This document shows positions 29,462 to 39,841 of a stretch of DNA of 64,000 nucleotides, in pieces. Both the position numbers and the translations under genes were made by a program. The notes under the pieces are model-generated. The model ran no database searches. It was not told the origin of the DNA and saw only the letters and a list, made by a program, of their open reading frames with translations. Position 1 is the first letter of the stretch; each line of letters starts with the position of its first letter. The stretch comes from Pseudomonas rubra (GTDB lineage: Bacteria > Pseudomonadota > Gammaproteobacteria > Pseudomonadales > Pseudomonadaceae), in the NCBI RefSeq assembly GCF_028656935.1, contig NZ_JAMDGZ010000015.1, positions 144,572 through 208,571 on the forward strand, given 5' to 3'.

Positions 29462-29838
29462 CCCAGCCTGATCGGGAGCGGCGCTCAAGAACGCCTGACC
29501 AAATCCGAGCCGAATTTCGCTCCCGGATAGCACCTAGGACTGCAGATAGTACGTGGAGGTCTGCGGCTTTTTCGCATTACAGAAGCACCTTCCTTTATCA
29601 TCACCGGCATCGTGTAGTGGTTGACTCACCGGTCACTGGCTCAGGGCGCTCGGCTGTCGCATACAGTGGTATCCGGCATAAACCGATGCGGCTGAGCAGA
29701 GCAGAGCTGAGTTGAGTTGCCGATGCAGACGCTAAGCCGACAGAACGGCATGTGCCGGCCGGGATGTAACCATTACCCAAATTTTTAGCGGCTAAAAACG
29801 CCGCCTTCGCGCATCAGCGATCTGGACAGTGGTAAACC
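29462..29838. other. Gene-free stretch
   Basis: A 377-base gap between the XRE regulator and the methylase remnant. Nothing coding is seen. A small hairpin (GCGGC TAAAAAC GCCGC) lies near 29788-29804. Confidence 0.5.
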
Positions 29839-30291
29839 ATTAATGCAGTAGAAATTGAGTCCGCCATATCGGACCTGGCCCTAGAGCCCTTTGACGTGGC
29901 GGAATTCCCGTTCACCTTCTTGGCTGCATTTGGCAGAAAGGACGCGGAGATCAAGCGTCTACGCGCAGGCAACAACAACGCTTCGGACGTACCCGGCGGC
30001 GTACTACTGCGCAATAACATTCATATCGCCGCCTGCGAGCCCGGCAGCGTGGGCGAAACGCTCAAAGCGCTGCGTACCAGCTTGGCCACCACAAAAGCCA
30101 AAGCCAAATTCATCCTCGCCACCGACGGACAAACGCTGGAGGCCGAAGAGCTGATCACGGGTGAAACCATCACCTGTGACTACCCGGACTTTCCCAACCA
30201 TTTCGGTTTCCTGCTGCCGCTGGCCGGCATCTCCACCATCAAGGAGATCAAGGACAACCCCATCGACGTGCGCGCCACCACCCATTCGTAG
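29839..30291 (+). pseudogene. N-terminal remnant of a class I DNA methyltransferase
   Basis: The frame reads NAVEIESAISDLALEPFDVA then EFPFTFLAAFGRKDAEIKRL, LLRNNIHIAACEPGS, KFILATDGQTLEAEELITGE and YPDFPNHFGFLLPLAG. This is the N-terminal (pre-catalytic) domain of the large YeeA/MmeI-like DNA methylases. It stops after about 150 codons and the catalytic SAM and NPPF domains are absent. The original ATG seems replaced by ATT. It is joined at 30289 to a different gene. Confidence 0.8.
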
Positions 30292-30656
30292 CCAAACACC
30301 GCGAGCTGATCCACAAGATTGGCGTGACCGGTGGCAAGGTGGAAACCCGCATCGCGGCGGCTGCGAAAGATGCCACCTACCTGCTGGCTGATGTGGAGGT
30401 GGTCGCTACTTACAAGTTGCACAACCTGAACCGCACTAGGCTGGAAAATATCTTCCACCGCCTATTCAGCGCAGCGCAACTGGACTTAACTATCGAAGAC
30501 TGCTTCGGCCATCCGGTGAAACCCAGGGAGTGGTTCCTAGTGCCGCTGCATGTGATCGATGAGGCGGTTGAGCGCATTCGAGATGGGTCGATTACCGGTT
30601 TTGCATATGACCCGCAAACAGCTCGCCTAGTCAGCGAAGGCGCAATTAAAGCGTGA
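30289..30656 (+). pseudogene. C-terminal remnant of a GIY-YIG/T5orf172 nuclease
   Basis: The frame reads HKIGVTGGKVETRIAAAAKD then LNRTRLENIFHRLFSAAQLD and KPREWFLVPLHVIDEAVERI. This matches the C-terminal half of T5orf172-type GIY-YIG proteins that accompany such methylases and helicases on islands. The N-terminal GIY-YIG part is missing. A deletion apparently fused it to the methylase N-terminus. Confidence 0.75.
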
Positions 30657-30759
30657 TGATCATATCCGGGAGAAAGCAAGTCTTCTCTCCCGGATGCCCC
30701 CTTGGATTGCACACCAAGCGTGTGCCCAATACGGCATAGTCGAGGAGGTGTACGAATGA

Positions 30760-31170
30760 TTAGCCATTTTGTATCTCTTCAGGTCTTTTCTTGACCAAGG
30801 CATAGAGATCCAGGTTGGGAATGGCATTGGCGTTCAAAAGCATCCTCTCAATCATACGCAGTTGCTCTGCATTATTTCTTTTGAGAACCGCAACCTCAGC
30901 CTTCAAGTGCTCTATTTGCTCCACAAGCTTTACTTCAGAAGCAGTTATCTTTGTGAGCAGGGAAGGAGTTGCGCCACGAAGTTGAGCTTTTTTATTCTTA
31001 TAATATGTGTTAATACCGACATAAGTGCATAGAGTTTGCCTAGTTGTTTTTATGCCAAGCTCAAGCTCTACCTTAGCGACCAGCGCGTCCCAAGTCAGCT
31101 TACCTACCCACTTAGCTAACATAATCTCTATTTTACGCTGTTGCTGAGCTGATATTTTTGGTACTACCAC
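30760..31170 (-). CDS. ginD: GInt small helper protein GinD
   Basis: A 136-residue small protein with an N-terminal helical DNA-binding-like region (ISAQQQRKIEIMLAKWVGKL then VELELGIKTTRQTLCTYVGI). A coiled coil follows (EVKLVEQIEHLKAEVAVLKR). The start chosen is GTG 31170, two bases from the ginC stop, because GGGGAGG lies six bases upstream. The longer frame to 31269 has no such site. In GInt islands the fourth gene is a small protein needed, with the three recombinases, for integration and excision. Confidence 0.85.
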   Translation of the reverse strand: MVVPKISAQQQRKIEIMLAKWVGKLTWDALVAKVELELGIKTTRQTLCTYVGINTYYKNKKAQLRGATPSLLTKITASEVKLVEQIEHLKAEVAVLKRNNAEQLRMIERMLLNANAIPNLDLYALVKKRPEEIQNG

Positions 31171-31171
31171 A

Positions 31172-33499
31172 TCACACCTCCCCTTCAGACAGGCCGAAAG
31201 AGGATAAAAGAGAGCGCAACTCGGGATTAGTATCAGACGCTGTTCTCGCGGTCTTATCTTCAATGACACCTTTCAGGCGAGCCTCAAAATCCGGCAGGGC
31301 ACACGCGACCTTTGTAATGATCATAGTATTTAAATCAGTCAAACTGAACTCTGCATTATTATTTGAATAACGAATTACCGTTCCGACAGGCCTACTTCTC
31401 ATCAAATCATTCAGCATGGATAGAATATGGGTATTTCGCGAGTGAATTAAATACCACTGCTTCATTGCTTGGGAATTTGGCAAACGTGGATCACATGCAA
31501 CAGATTCTAACCTCACAGTTTGAAACGATAAGTCTTTCTCAAGAAATTCGATAGTCTTCACATCGCCAGCAATGTGACAAGTCTCCGGACACATAAAGCA
31601 CTGAGAGACGAAATCGTTCAAATAATTGCAAGGGGTCACATTCAGATTTTGAGTGCAAAGACCGGTGGAGGTAACAGATGCCGGCAGGTTGGTGGTTTGT
31701 GCAAGTTGATCTTGGGAAACGACTCGAATATCCCGCTTGTCGATATCTGGCGGATTCAATATCGCACTCACACGACTGGCTTTCTCGTCGTGACTCGTAT
31801 GAATATAAGTATGGGTTTGATCGGGATTCTTTCTGCCCGACCAAGCAGTAATGATTTCCACTGAAATTTTACTTAGATCAGCAAAAGTGTTCGATAAGTG
31901 GCGTAGACTGTGCGGTCGTAGCCTTAGCTCTGAAGAAAATCCGTAATTCTTAAAGATTGATAGCTTGTAGCGAGGATTGCTAGTTAGCCTAACAGCAACC
32001 GAACTGCCTAGAGATGCTAATGGCACCACCGCATAATTTGTTTTTTGAAATAATTTCCCACCACTTCCGACACTCTCGGACGCACCATAAAGCCAACTCC
32101 CCAAGAGGCAAAACATGGCATCCTTCAGTTTGATACTTGATTCTCCGCTTGAAAATGAGAGTGGAAATTCCGGCAAAATTGATTTTCTATAGAAAGCAAT
32201 CCACCACTCCTGCACTTCTTCAACCGAAACGACAGACTTATCGGAAAAAACTTTTGGCATATTGGCGTACCCGAACAAGTGGGGTAATCCTGCTAAAGCT
32301 GCACTTCTTGTTTGCGACACGGACAACTGATCTTGAGGCAGCAACGAGTAAATCGGTTTTTTTTCGAAAAAACGACCTCTTTGACTTTTATGGATGGAAG
32401 TCAGATCAGCTCCTTCCTTAAGGACCGGAACGCAATCATTAACCCCATAAAACCCTAATGCATAACCCAATGTGAAAAGATTAGGCCGTTTGGTTAAATC
32501 TAAATTTCTCTCTAGCTCTGGTTCCATCTCGAACCCACAGAGCAACGCCTTCAAGCTTTTGCCCGGATTCTCGTAGAATCGACAGAGAATTCTTGCTGGC
32601 TCGCATGCCTTGTAGAAAAAGTTTAGGGCTTTCTTTATCGGCTCAGCGAGCACCGCAAGTACGTGATTTTTGTGGTTCCCGTAGCCTTTGCTTCCAATCC
32701 AGTCGAGATAATAAACTGGCTCTCCATTACTTTCAGAGTAACAATGCAGTCTTTGTTTAGGCAGAACTGGTATTTCCGCAGAAATTCGATTAGGCGATGC
32801 CAGCGAGAGTAGTGCAGAAGTCACCACTAAGGCATCATGGATTTTTATCTCTTTACCAGGGCTCAGCGAGCCATGTTCATCCACATATTCAAACACACTA
32901 GAGTAGATGTCGGCTAGCGCAAGCACTGTTTGGGTATCTGGGAGTTTCTCCAGCGTATTGTCAAACGCGGCATGTCCCGTCCTGTCTCTGTTGTCGCTGC
33001 CCTTCAGGTTGACCTTTCGCATTACCCCCTTTTCAGCGCAGAACGCGAGAAACGGCCGCAAGCGGTCAGCTGAACGCGCCCCCAAATTAAGGCTGGTGAT
33101 TGTGCACTCTGATTGCTCATAGAGATCACCATCCATGAGTGACAACAATTTCCTAACTACCGACGTCCGAGCTTTTTTTTCGTTGACGGAAAGTGGTGTG
33201 TTCGTTGTTTCTATGATCCACACTTTTATCAGGTGGTCATAGGGGTAAGGAAGGGCGTATATGGGATGGTTGCCGGCGTTGCCTTTGCCCTTACGCCCAT
33301 GTACACCACACAAGAATCTGGTTCGGCGGCCAGTATTGGGGTTCACATGATACCAGACCAAATCATCAAACTCCGCTTTCTTGCCGCCATGCCCTTCAAA
33401 TTGCGCTAGCTCGGCTTCGCGATATTCGCTGATGAGCCGTTCCAATCGGCCAAGGTATTTGTTAAGCATCGATTGTGCGCTGCCTTGCGAGCTCTTCAT
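31172..33499 (-). CDS. ginC: Tyrosine recombinase GinC
   Basis: A large integrase of 775 residues. Catalytic elements seen: Arg in SPNRISAEIPVLPK, the box HSLRHLSNTF, then the late Trp/Gly region AWSGRKNPDQTHTYIH with the nucleophile Tyr. The C-terminus has a Cys cluster (CNYL...CFMCPETC), likely a metal site. ATG 33499 overlaps ginB by 38 bases. ATG 33469, overlapping by eight, is an alternative. Strongly AT-rich codons. It is expected to act with GinA, GinB and GinD on the island ends. Confidence 0.9.
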   Translation of the reverse strand: MKSSQGSAQSMLNKYLGRLERLISEYREAELAQFEGHGGKKAEFDDLVWYHVNPNTGRRTRFLCGVHGRKGKGNAGNHPIYALPYPYDHLIKVWIIETTNTPLSVNEKKARTSVVRKLLSLMDGDLYEQSECTITSLNLGARSADRLRPFLAFCAEKGVMRKVNLKGSDNRDRTGHAAFDNTLEKLPDTQTVLALADIYSSVFEYVDEHGSLSPGKEIKIHDALVVTSALLSLASPNRISAEIPVLPKQRLHCYSESNGEPVYYLDWIGSKGYGNHKNHVLAVLAEPIKKALNFFYKACEPARILCRFYENPGKSLKALLCGFEMEPELERNLDLTKRPNLFTLGYALGFYGVNDCVPVLKEGADLTSIHKSQRGRFFEKKPIYSLLPQDQLSVSQTRSAALAGLPHLFGYANMPKVFSDKSVVSVEEVQEWWIAFYRKSILPEFPLSFSSGESSIKLKDAMFCLLGSWLYGASESVGSGGKLFQKTNYAVVPLASLGSSVAVRLTSNPRYKLSIFKNYGFSSELRLRPHSLRHLSNTFADLSKISVEIITAWSGRKNPDQTHTYIHTSHDEKASRVSAILNPPDIDKRDIRVVSQDQLAQTTNLPASVTSTGLCTQNLNVTPCNYLNDFVSQCFMCPETCHIAGDVKTIEFLEKDLSFQTVRLESVACDPRLPNSQAMKQWYLIHSRNTHILSMLNDLMRSRPVGTVIRYSNNNAEFSLTDLNTMIITKVACALPDFEARLKGVIEDKTARTASDTNPELRSLLSSFGLSEGEV

Positions 33500-35114
33500 C
33501 GCAAACCATTATTGTCAGCCTCACCCAAAGAATCTGCCTCTCCAATTTTTCAATACTGCGGGCATAAAGAGGATTGACTAGGGAGTTGCGGTTTGCAGCA
33601 AGCTTGCCCTCTGCATCTCCCAATACCGACCTGTGATCAGCTTCTAGTACCGGACGAAAGTTTGGGCACCCATAACACCCCAACGGCCTCCCAAGAGCTG
33701 TTGAGCAGGTAGCGCAGGAATGCTTGTTGCGTGCCCCACCAACAGGGTTGAACTTATTGTCGACAATGACCTCATCGCCTTCCGGAACTACAGTTAAGGT
33801 ATGGCTAAAAGCCTTTTTCAGAAACTCATTGCCGATATACTTTGAGTCAATCTCTCTCCTAGATACATAGTCCAAATCTATGTAATGCCTTGCAGCTGGC
33901 ACGGTGACACCTGTCATCTTGGCCAATTGAACGGCGGGCAAACCATTTTGAGCGCCGCGAGTTAATACGGTGTGACGAATTCTGTTGGAAGTAGCCATAC
34001 ATTCGAGAGTTCGATCAGAGGTAACCGGAACCCATCTCATGGCCTGTGCAACTGCAGTCTCCGATATGTGGTAGGCAGTAGACTTAGGCGTAAACATACC
34101 TTTGAAAAAATCCAAAGAATCAAATCGCACTTCAAAAAAGCTAACTTCTGGAAACATGGGCATATCATTCATGAGACTCAAGAGCTCAGATTGATTCACT
34201 TGAATCTTTGCCGAGTCCATCACCAATGTAAGCCCTTCCAAGACAATTCGCTTATAGTCTATAAGAATCTTTGAGATATATTCGGAAAGATGTATTGGAT
34301 AACGCTCGGGACGCTCCCTTGAAAATTGTGCCCCCTTAGACTTAGCGATGAACACTCGAAGCTGTAATGTTTGCGCCCCTACCGTGCCGATTTCGTCCAC
34401 AGGAAGAATTCCTGCGTCTCGAAAACTTGCACCTGAAGGGATCAGATCAGACCATTTCAATAGCGCGATCTGAATTGGCCGCCTCACAATGGAGAGCAAC
34501 AACTTGTTAGTGACCAAATTTCTGAGCCGCGCATAGAGCCTCGGCGACTGGAAAAACAAAAGATCACGACGTGCCCCCCAATCGAACTCTTGTATGTTTG
34601 TATTGATCTGCTTGGCTAACGAATCAAACTCAATATCACTTAATGCCCCAATGGAAGGGTCAAGGGTGTTGTCTTTACCCTTATCCAAATGTGACCGTGT
34701 ATACTTGTGATATTCTTCATACCGTGTATCACCTTGCCTAGAGAGCGCTCCAAAGAACTGATTTAGTCCCTTCTTATTATTTGTCTGCAGCCCACTCCAT
34801 ATGGCTTTCACTCTGGCTAACGCGGGAATGCCATCCATCATAAATGGCTTTACATTGCAAACAATACCTGACGCCGTACTCGCAGCCTTGGTTCGCACGT
34901 AGTCCACAAATACACTCAGAATTAACTTTTTATCATCATCTGGCATGTTAGACGAATGAACCCAGTCAACGCACAACCGTTTTCCTTTTCCATTATTCGG
35001 TAGTAATATCCATACATCGTCCGAGGTATTTACCATCAGGCCAGATTTGGCCGTAATCCATGAGCCTTCATTAGTCAGAGACTTAAAAACTTCCCGCCTC
35101 TTCTCGCGAGTCAT
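33462..35114 (-). CDS. ginB: Tyrosine recombinase GinB
   Basis: A 550-residue integrase-family protein. The first Arg is in IVRRPIQIALLKW, the second box is NRIRHTVLTRGAQ, and the nucleophile Tyr is in ARHYIDLD. A C-terminal four-Cys cluster (CATC, then CYGC) follows the catalytic domain and probably binds zinc. The ATG overlaps the ginA stop by four bases (ATGA), showing a tightly coupled operon. Confidence 0.9.
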   Translation of the reverse strand: MTREKRREVFKSLTNEGSWITAKSGLMVNTSDDVWILLPNNGKGKRLCVDWVHSSNMPDDDKKLILSVFVDYVRTKAASTASGIVCNVKPFMMDGIPALARVKAIWSGLQTNNKKGLNQFFGALSRQGDTRYEEYHKYTRSHLDKGKDNTLDPSIGALSDIEFDSLAKQINTNIQEFDWGARRDLLFFQSPRLYARLRNLVTNKLLLSIVRRPIQIALLKWSDLIPSGASFRDAGILPVDEIGTVGAQTLQLRVFIAKSKGAQFSRERPERYPIHLSEYISKILIDYKRIVLEGLTLVMDSAKIQVNQSELLSLMNDMPMFPEVSFFEVRFDSLDFFKGMFTPKSTAYHISETAVAQAMRWVPVTSDRTLECMATSNRIRHTVLTRGAQNGLPAVQLAKMTGVTVPAARHYIDLDYVSRREIDSKYIGNEFLKKAFSHTLTVVPEGDEVIVDNKFNPVGGARNKHSCATCSTALGRPLGCYGCPNFRPVLEADHRSVLGDAEGKLAANRNSLVNPLYARSIEKLERQILWVRLTIMVCDEELARQRTIDA

Positions 35115-36358
35115 TTTTGCTGATCCACTCTTTTTTGATGCACCATTGATATCTCTCTCGCCTTCAGCGCAATTCGCTTTTCATTATATCGCCTGTTCTG
35201 AGTGGTATTTTGCGACCAGCCCATGGCATATTTTCTAGCATCCTCAAGCAAAGCCGGATTGACCCCAAGCGACTCCCCTTTCTTATCAAAAATTTCATTC
35301 CATTTGTGGCGCAACACATGAGGATGGACATGAAAGCCCAGCGATCTAGAGAGCTTTTGAAATATTGCATTTATTGCCTTTAAAGAAAGAGGCTGACCTG
35401 CAGTGCCTTTAGAGTCATTTTCGCTGACAAACACGAAGTCATGGAATTGCGCACGAGGAAAGACAGTACGAACGTTGTCAATATAAAACTTAACCTTCTC
35501 CAAAAAACCTGGATCAACCGAGGCGAAGTGTGCTTTTGTCTTTTGATTGGGTTTTTCAGAGCGCGGATCTGTTGGATCATTTGCAGATCGATAAATAGCT
35601 AGCTGATCGTTAGTGCCATGAAATAGACAGTCAGAAATCTTCAATTTTGCCAGCGCACCTCTTCTGATGCCGCTTAGGACTAGCAAATTGGCGATCAAGT
35701 AATTCCTCACCCTAGATGCTTTAAAGGGATTATTAGGAGATGACGGCATCACCATCTCTAAAAACTTTACGAAAACGTCATCCGGGATCACCGATTCCTC
35801 AGGATCGCCGACATGTTGCCCTCCATTCTTGCCAAGGGCATCTTCATCTAACCTAATTTTTGAAATAAGCCTATTAAATTTATTTTTTGTTTTTTCGTCA
35901 GCATCTTGCACTTCGTGAAACTCATCGAACAGCCATAAAAGAAATTGTCGAAGTCGTCTGATGCGACCTTGCAAGGTTTCGCTAGCGACCTTTGTCATCC
36001 TTTTCTGATTGGCAACAATGATGTTCCTTAGATGTTTATCATTTATATCTAGAAATTTTATATTTATACCTTCATCACCAGAACCCTTACTTAAGCAGCA
36101 TCTGTCATAGAACTGCATGTACTCCATCTGGGATATAAAGATGCCCGATGCAACTCGTTCGGGTAGGTCAATATTTTTTTCCGAAAAGTACTGCAGCACG
36201 AACAGCAGTTCATTTGCGTACCTAAATCTCGTATTGGCCGATTTAGCAGATAAAGCGCCATTGAGATAGCAGGAAACATACGGATCAATAGGGCAATCCG
36301 CTTCGTCCACTATCGACACGAAGGGCAACGAATTGAATTGGTATCGTTTGACTTTCAT
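35111..36358 (-). CDS. ginA: Tyrosine recombinase GinA
   Basis: A 415-residue integrase, the first gene of the operon and 155 bases from the island right end. It carries the full set: Arg in SGIRRGALAKLKI, HxLRH in HPHVLRHKWNEIF, then GWSQNTTQNRRY with the nucleophile Tyr. ATG 36358 is chosen. TTG 36367 is possible, and no clear ribosome site is seen for either. The N-terminal half should be the core-binding (SAM-like) domain. Confidence 0.92.
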   Translation of the reverse strand: MKVKRYQFNSLPFVSIVDEADCPIDPYVSCYLNGALSAKSANTRFRYANELLFVLQYFSEKNIDLPERVASGIFISQMEYMQFYDRCCLSKGSGDEGINIKFLDINDKHLRNIIVANQKRMTKVASETLQGRIRRLRQFLLWLFDEFHEVQDADEKTKNKFNRLISKIRLDEDALGKNGGQHVGDPEESVIPDDVFVKFLEMVMPSSPNNPFKASRVRNYLIANLLVLSGIRRGALAKLKISDCLFHGTNDQLAIYRSANDPTDPRSEKPNQKTKAHFASVDPGFLEKVKFYIDNVRTVFPRAQFHDFVFVSENDSKGTAGQPLSLKAINAIFQKLSRSLGFHVHPHVLRHKWNEIFDKKGESLGVNPALLEDARKYAMGWSQNTTQNRRYNEKRIALKAREISMVHQKRVDQQK

Positions 36359-36504
36359 AATTGACAAAAAAGCTAGTCCAATAACCGATTTAGTTACAAA
36401 CTAGCCCACAAATGAGTTCTGTCAAACGAGAGGAAAGGAAAATCGACGGAAGGCGGGGCTTACAGGCAATGCCTACAGGTTTATAGGCTTTACAAATATT
36501 TTTT

Positions 36505-36527
36505 TGGTTATAATTTGCCGCCGGACA
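36505..36527. other. Right island junction (attR)
   Basis: Island end GGTTATAA, core TTTGCC (36514-36519), then host GCCGGACAG. Combined with the left end, the excised circle would read GGTTATAA-TTTGCC-TTATAGCT: two inverted eight-base arms around a six-base spacer, as expected of a tyrosine-recombinase site. Confidence 0.85.
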
Positions 36528-36642
36528 GGCAGACCATGACCTTGTCACCGTCTTCGATCATGTTGAAGTCGGTGATGGCTTCGCCGGCGAGACGACGCAG
36601 GCGTTTTTGCAGTTTGTTCTGGTTGACCGAAAGGGTGCCCAT
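36508..36642 (-). pseudogene. ttcA: ttcA 5' fragment (host copy)
   Basis: The first 43 codons of host ttcA ([20 protein letters not shown] through SGGK), then one Leu codon and a TAA from island sequence. The native ttcA promoter should lie upstream, between here and 36910. Confidence 0.95.
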
Positions 36643-36909
36643 AGCGCTTGGAATCCGCGAGGTGTGACAAAAGCCGAGCATTTTACCCTTAAACCGCCAG
36701 CGGGCGTAGGCCAATCCGATAAAGACTGCATTGTGATTAAGCAGGGCCCTGACAGCGCGATTTGCTCTAAAAAGCCGGCTTTATGCGGCGAACGCCTTCC
36801 TATACTGCGACATAAGGCCACACAAAGGTGACCTCCAACCTCTGGCCCAGACTTGGGGCTGCAAGCGCTCCGTTGGGGGGCGATGGCAACAACGACAGGA
36901 GTGACCGGC

Positions 36910-37509
36910 ATGATCCATCACGTTGTTGGGCTGTTTACCCATCCCGATCAGGAATGGAAAGAAATACGCGGTGAAGAAGAAAGCATCAGCCACATGTACC
37001 TGACCCACACCCTGATTCTCGCCGCGATCCCGGCGGTTTCGGCGTTCATCGGCACCACCCAGGTCGGCTGGGTCATCGGCGATCGCGCTCCGGTCATGCT
37101 GACCCAGGAAAGCGCGCTATGGATGACCATCATGTCCTACCTGGCCATGCTCGGCGGCGTGGCGGTCATGGGCGCATTCATCCACTGGATGGCCCGCACC
37201 TACGACGCCAACCCGAGCCTGGCACGCTGCATTGCCTTTGCCACCTATACCGCTACACCGCTGTTCGTGGGCGGCCTGGCGGCCCTGTACCCACACCTGT
37301 GGCTGGGCATGATCATCGGTACGGCAGCAGTGTGCTACACGGTGTACCTGCTGTATGTCGGCTTGCCGACCTTCATGAACATTCCGTCCGATGAGGGGTT
37401 CCTGTTCTCGAGTTCGGTACTGGCGGTAGGGCTGGTGGTGCTGGTCGCCATCATGGCCTTCACCGTAATTGTTTGGGGACTGGGCGTGGGGCCCGTCTAC
37501 ACCAGCTAG
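36910..37509 (+). CDS. Yip1-family inner-membrane protein
   Basis: A 199-residue protein with about five hydrophobic segments and the Yip1/DUF1282 start MIHHVVGLFTHPDQEWKEIR. Function unknown in bacteria. ATG 36910 is chosen, and an in-frame extension to 36853 lacks a ribosome site. Divergent from ttcA. Confidence 0.85.
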   Translation: MIHHVVGLFTHPDQEWKEIRGEEESISHMYLTHTLILAAIPAVSAFIGTTQVGWVIGDRAPVMLTQESALWMTIMSYLAMLGGVAVMGAFIHWMARTYDANPSLARCIAFATYTATPLFVGGLAALYPHLWLGMIIGTAAVCYTVYLLYVGLPTFMNIPSDEGFLFSSSVLAVGLVVLVAIMAFTVIVWGLGVGPVYTS

Positions 37510-37544
37510 CGCAACCTATTAGAATCGTCTGCAACATAGGCGCA

Positions 37545-37573
37545 ACACCTTCAGGCCGCCGCAAGGCGGCCTG
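37545..37573 (+). terminator. Hairpin after the Yip1-family gene
   Basis: CAGGCCGCC, loop GCAA, GGCGGCCTG near 37551-37572: a perfect nine-base stem without a T-tract, between the Yip1 gene and sprT. Possible transcript end or 3' stabiliser. Confidence 0.4.
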
Positions 37574-37649
37574 ATGCTGTGCGCTGACAGGTGGCTCGGC
37601 AGCCGCGCCGCGCTTGCGGCATAATTGTCGGCCAGGAGTGTTCCCCGAT

Positions 37650-38144
37650 ATGCCCGAACTGCTCAAATCCCGCGTCGAAACCTGTTACCAGCAAGCCGAA
37701 AGCTTTTTCAAACGCCCCTTCCCGCGCCCCGAAGTCAGCTTCAAGCTGCGCGGACAGAAGGCCGGCGTTGCGCACTTGCATGAGAACCTGCTGCGCTTCA
37801 ACCTGCAGCTGTACCGCGAAAACAGCGAAGATTTCCTCAAACAGACCGTGCCCCACGAGGTGGCCCACCTGGTTGCCCACCAGCTGTTTGGCGAGCGCAT
37901 CCAGCCCCATGGCGAGGAATGGCAGCTGATCATGCGCGGGGTCTATGAACTGCCGCCGCACCGCTGCCACAACTACGCGGTCAAGCGCCGCACGGTGACC
38001 CGCTATATCTACCGCTGCCCCTGCGCCGGCAGCGACTTCCCGTTCTCGGCCCAACGCCACAGCCTGGTGCGCCAGGGGCGGCGGTACCTGTGCCGGCGGT
38101 GTCGCAATACCCTGGTGTATAGCGGCGAGACCAGGATGGAATAA
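37650..38144 (+). CDS. sprT: SprT-family zinc metalloprotein
   Basis: A 164-residue SprT/Spartan-like protein. HEVAHLVAH is the zinc-binding HExxH near residue 70. A C-terminal zinc ribbon has CPCAG and CRRC. ATG 37650 is chosen. The eukaryotic relative Spartan removes DNA-protein crosslinks, while the bacterial role is not settled. Confidence 0.92.
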   Translation: MPELLKSRVETCYQQAESFFKRPFPRPEVSFKLRGQKAGVAHLHENLLRFNLQLYRENSEDFLKQTVPHEVAHLVAHQLFGERIQPHGEEWQLIMRGVYELPPHRCHNYAVKRRTVTRYIYRCPCAGSDFPFSAQRHSLVRQGRRYLCRRCRNTLVYSGETRME

Positions 38145-38202
38145 ACGCATCGCGGACCTGTAGGAGCGGGCTTGCCCCGCGATGCCCCCCCACCGCAGAC
38201 AC

Positions 38203-38231
38203 AAAAAAGCCCATCCGAAGATGGGCTTTTT
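38203..38231. terminator. Bidirectional terminator between sprT and dctA
   Basis: AAAAAA GCCCATC CGAA GATGGGC TTTTT: a seven-base GC stem with A- and T-tracts on both sides. It serves dctA on the minus strand and sprT on the plus strand. A REP motif lies just before it (38160-38185). Confidence 0.85.
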
Positions 38232-38246
38232 AACATTACCGAGGCC

Positions 38247-39593
<1,347 letters not shown>

Positions 39594-39841
39594 TCATCCT
39601 TCCCAGGATGCGCTGGTACCTAAAGCGCGAACCCTCCTGCACTGGAGGGATTTGTTGTGTCGAGCTGCCTGGCAGAACTCTGCTGAGTCCATAGCAAGCC
39701 CAATGCCAAAATGCGCTTTTAAGGTGCAAGCCCAGAATTTACGGGGCTGCGCTGCACAATGAGGTTGCAGGTTGAGGGGATGAGGTTGGCGGATTTCCGC
39801 ACGCCCCGGAAAAGAATCCGACAATGATGGCGGTAATCCGC

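Larger units (their letters stand above)
8210..36513. mobile_element. GInt-type genomic island inserted in ttcA
   Basis: About 28.3 kb separate the two halves of ttcA. The right end carries four overlapping or adjacent minus-strand genes: three dissimilar tyrosine recombinases and a small coiled-coil protein. This is the ginABCD signature of GInt islands known from Pseudomonas. The left end is short and AT-rich (8210-8376), as described for those elements. The crossover bases TTTGCC are kept at both junctions. Cargo is mosaic in base composition and holds IS fragments and broken genes. It also holds an intact replacement ttcA next to the left junction. Confidence 0.9.
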
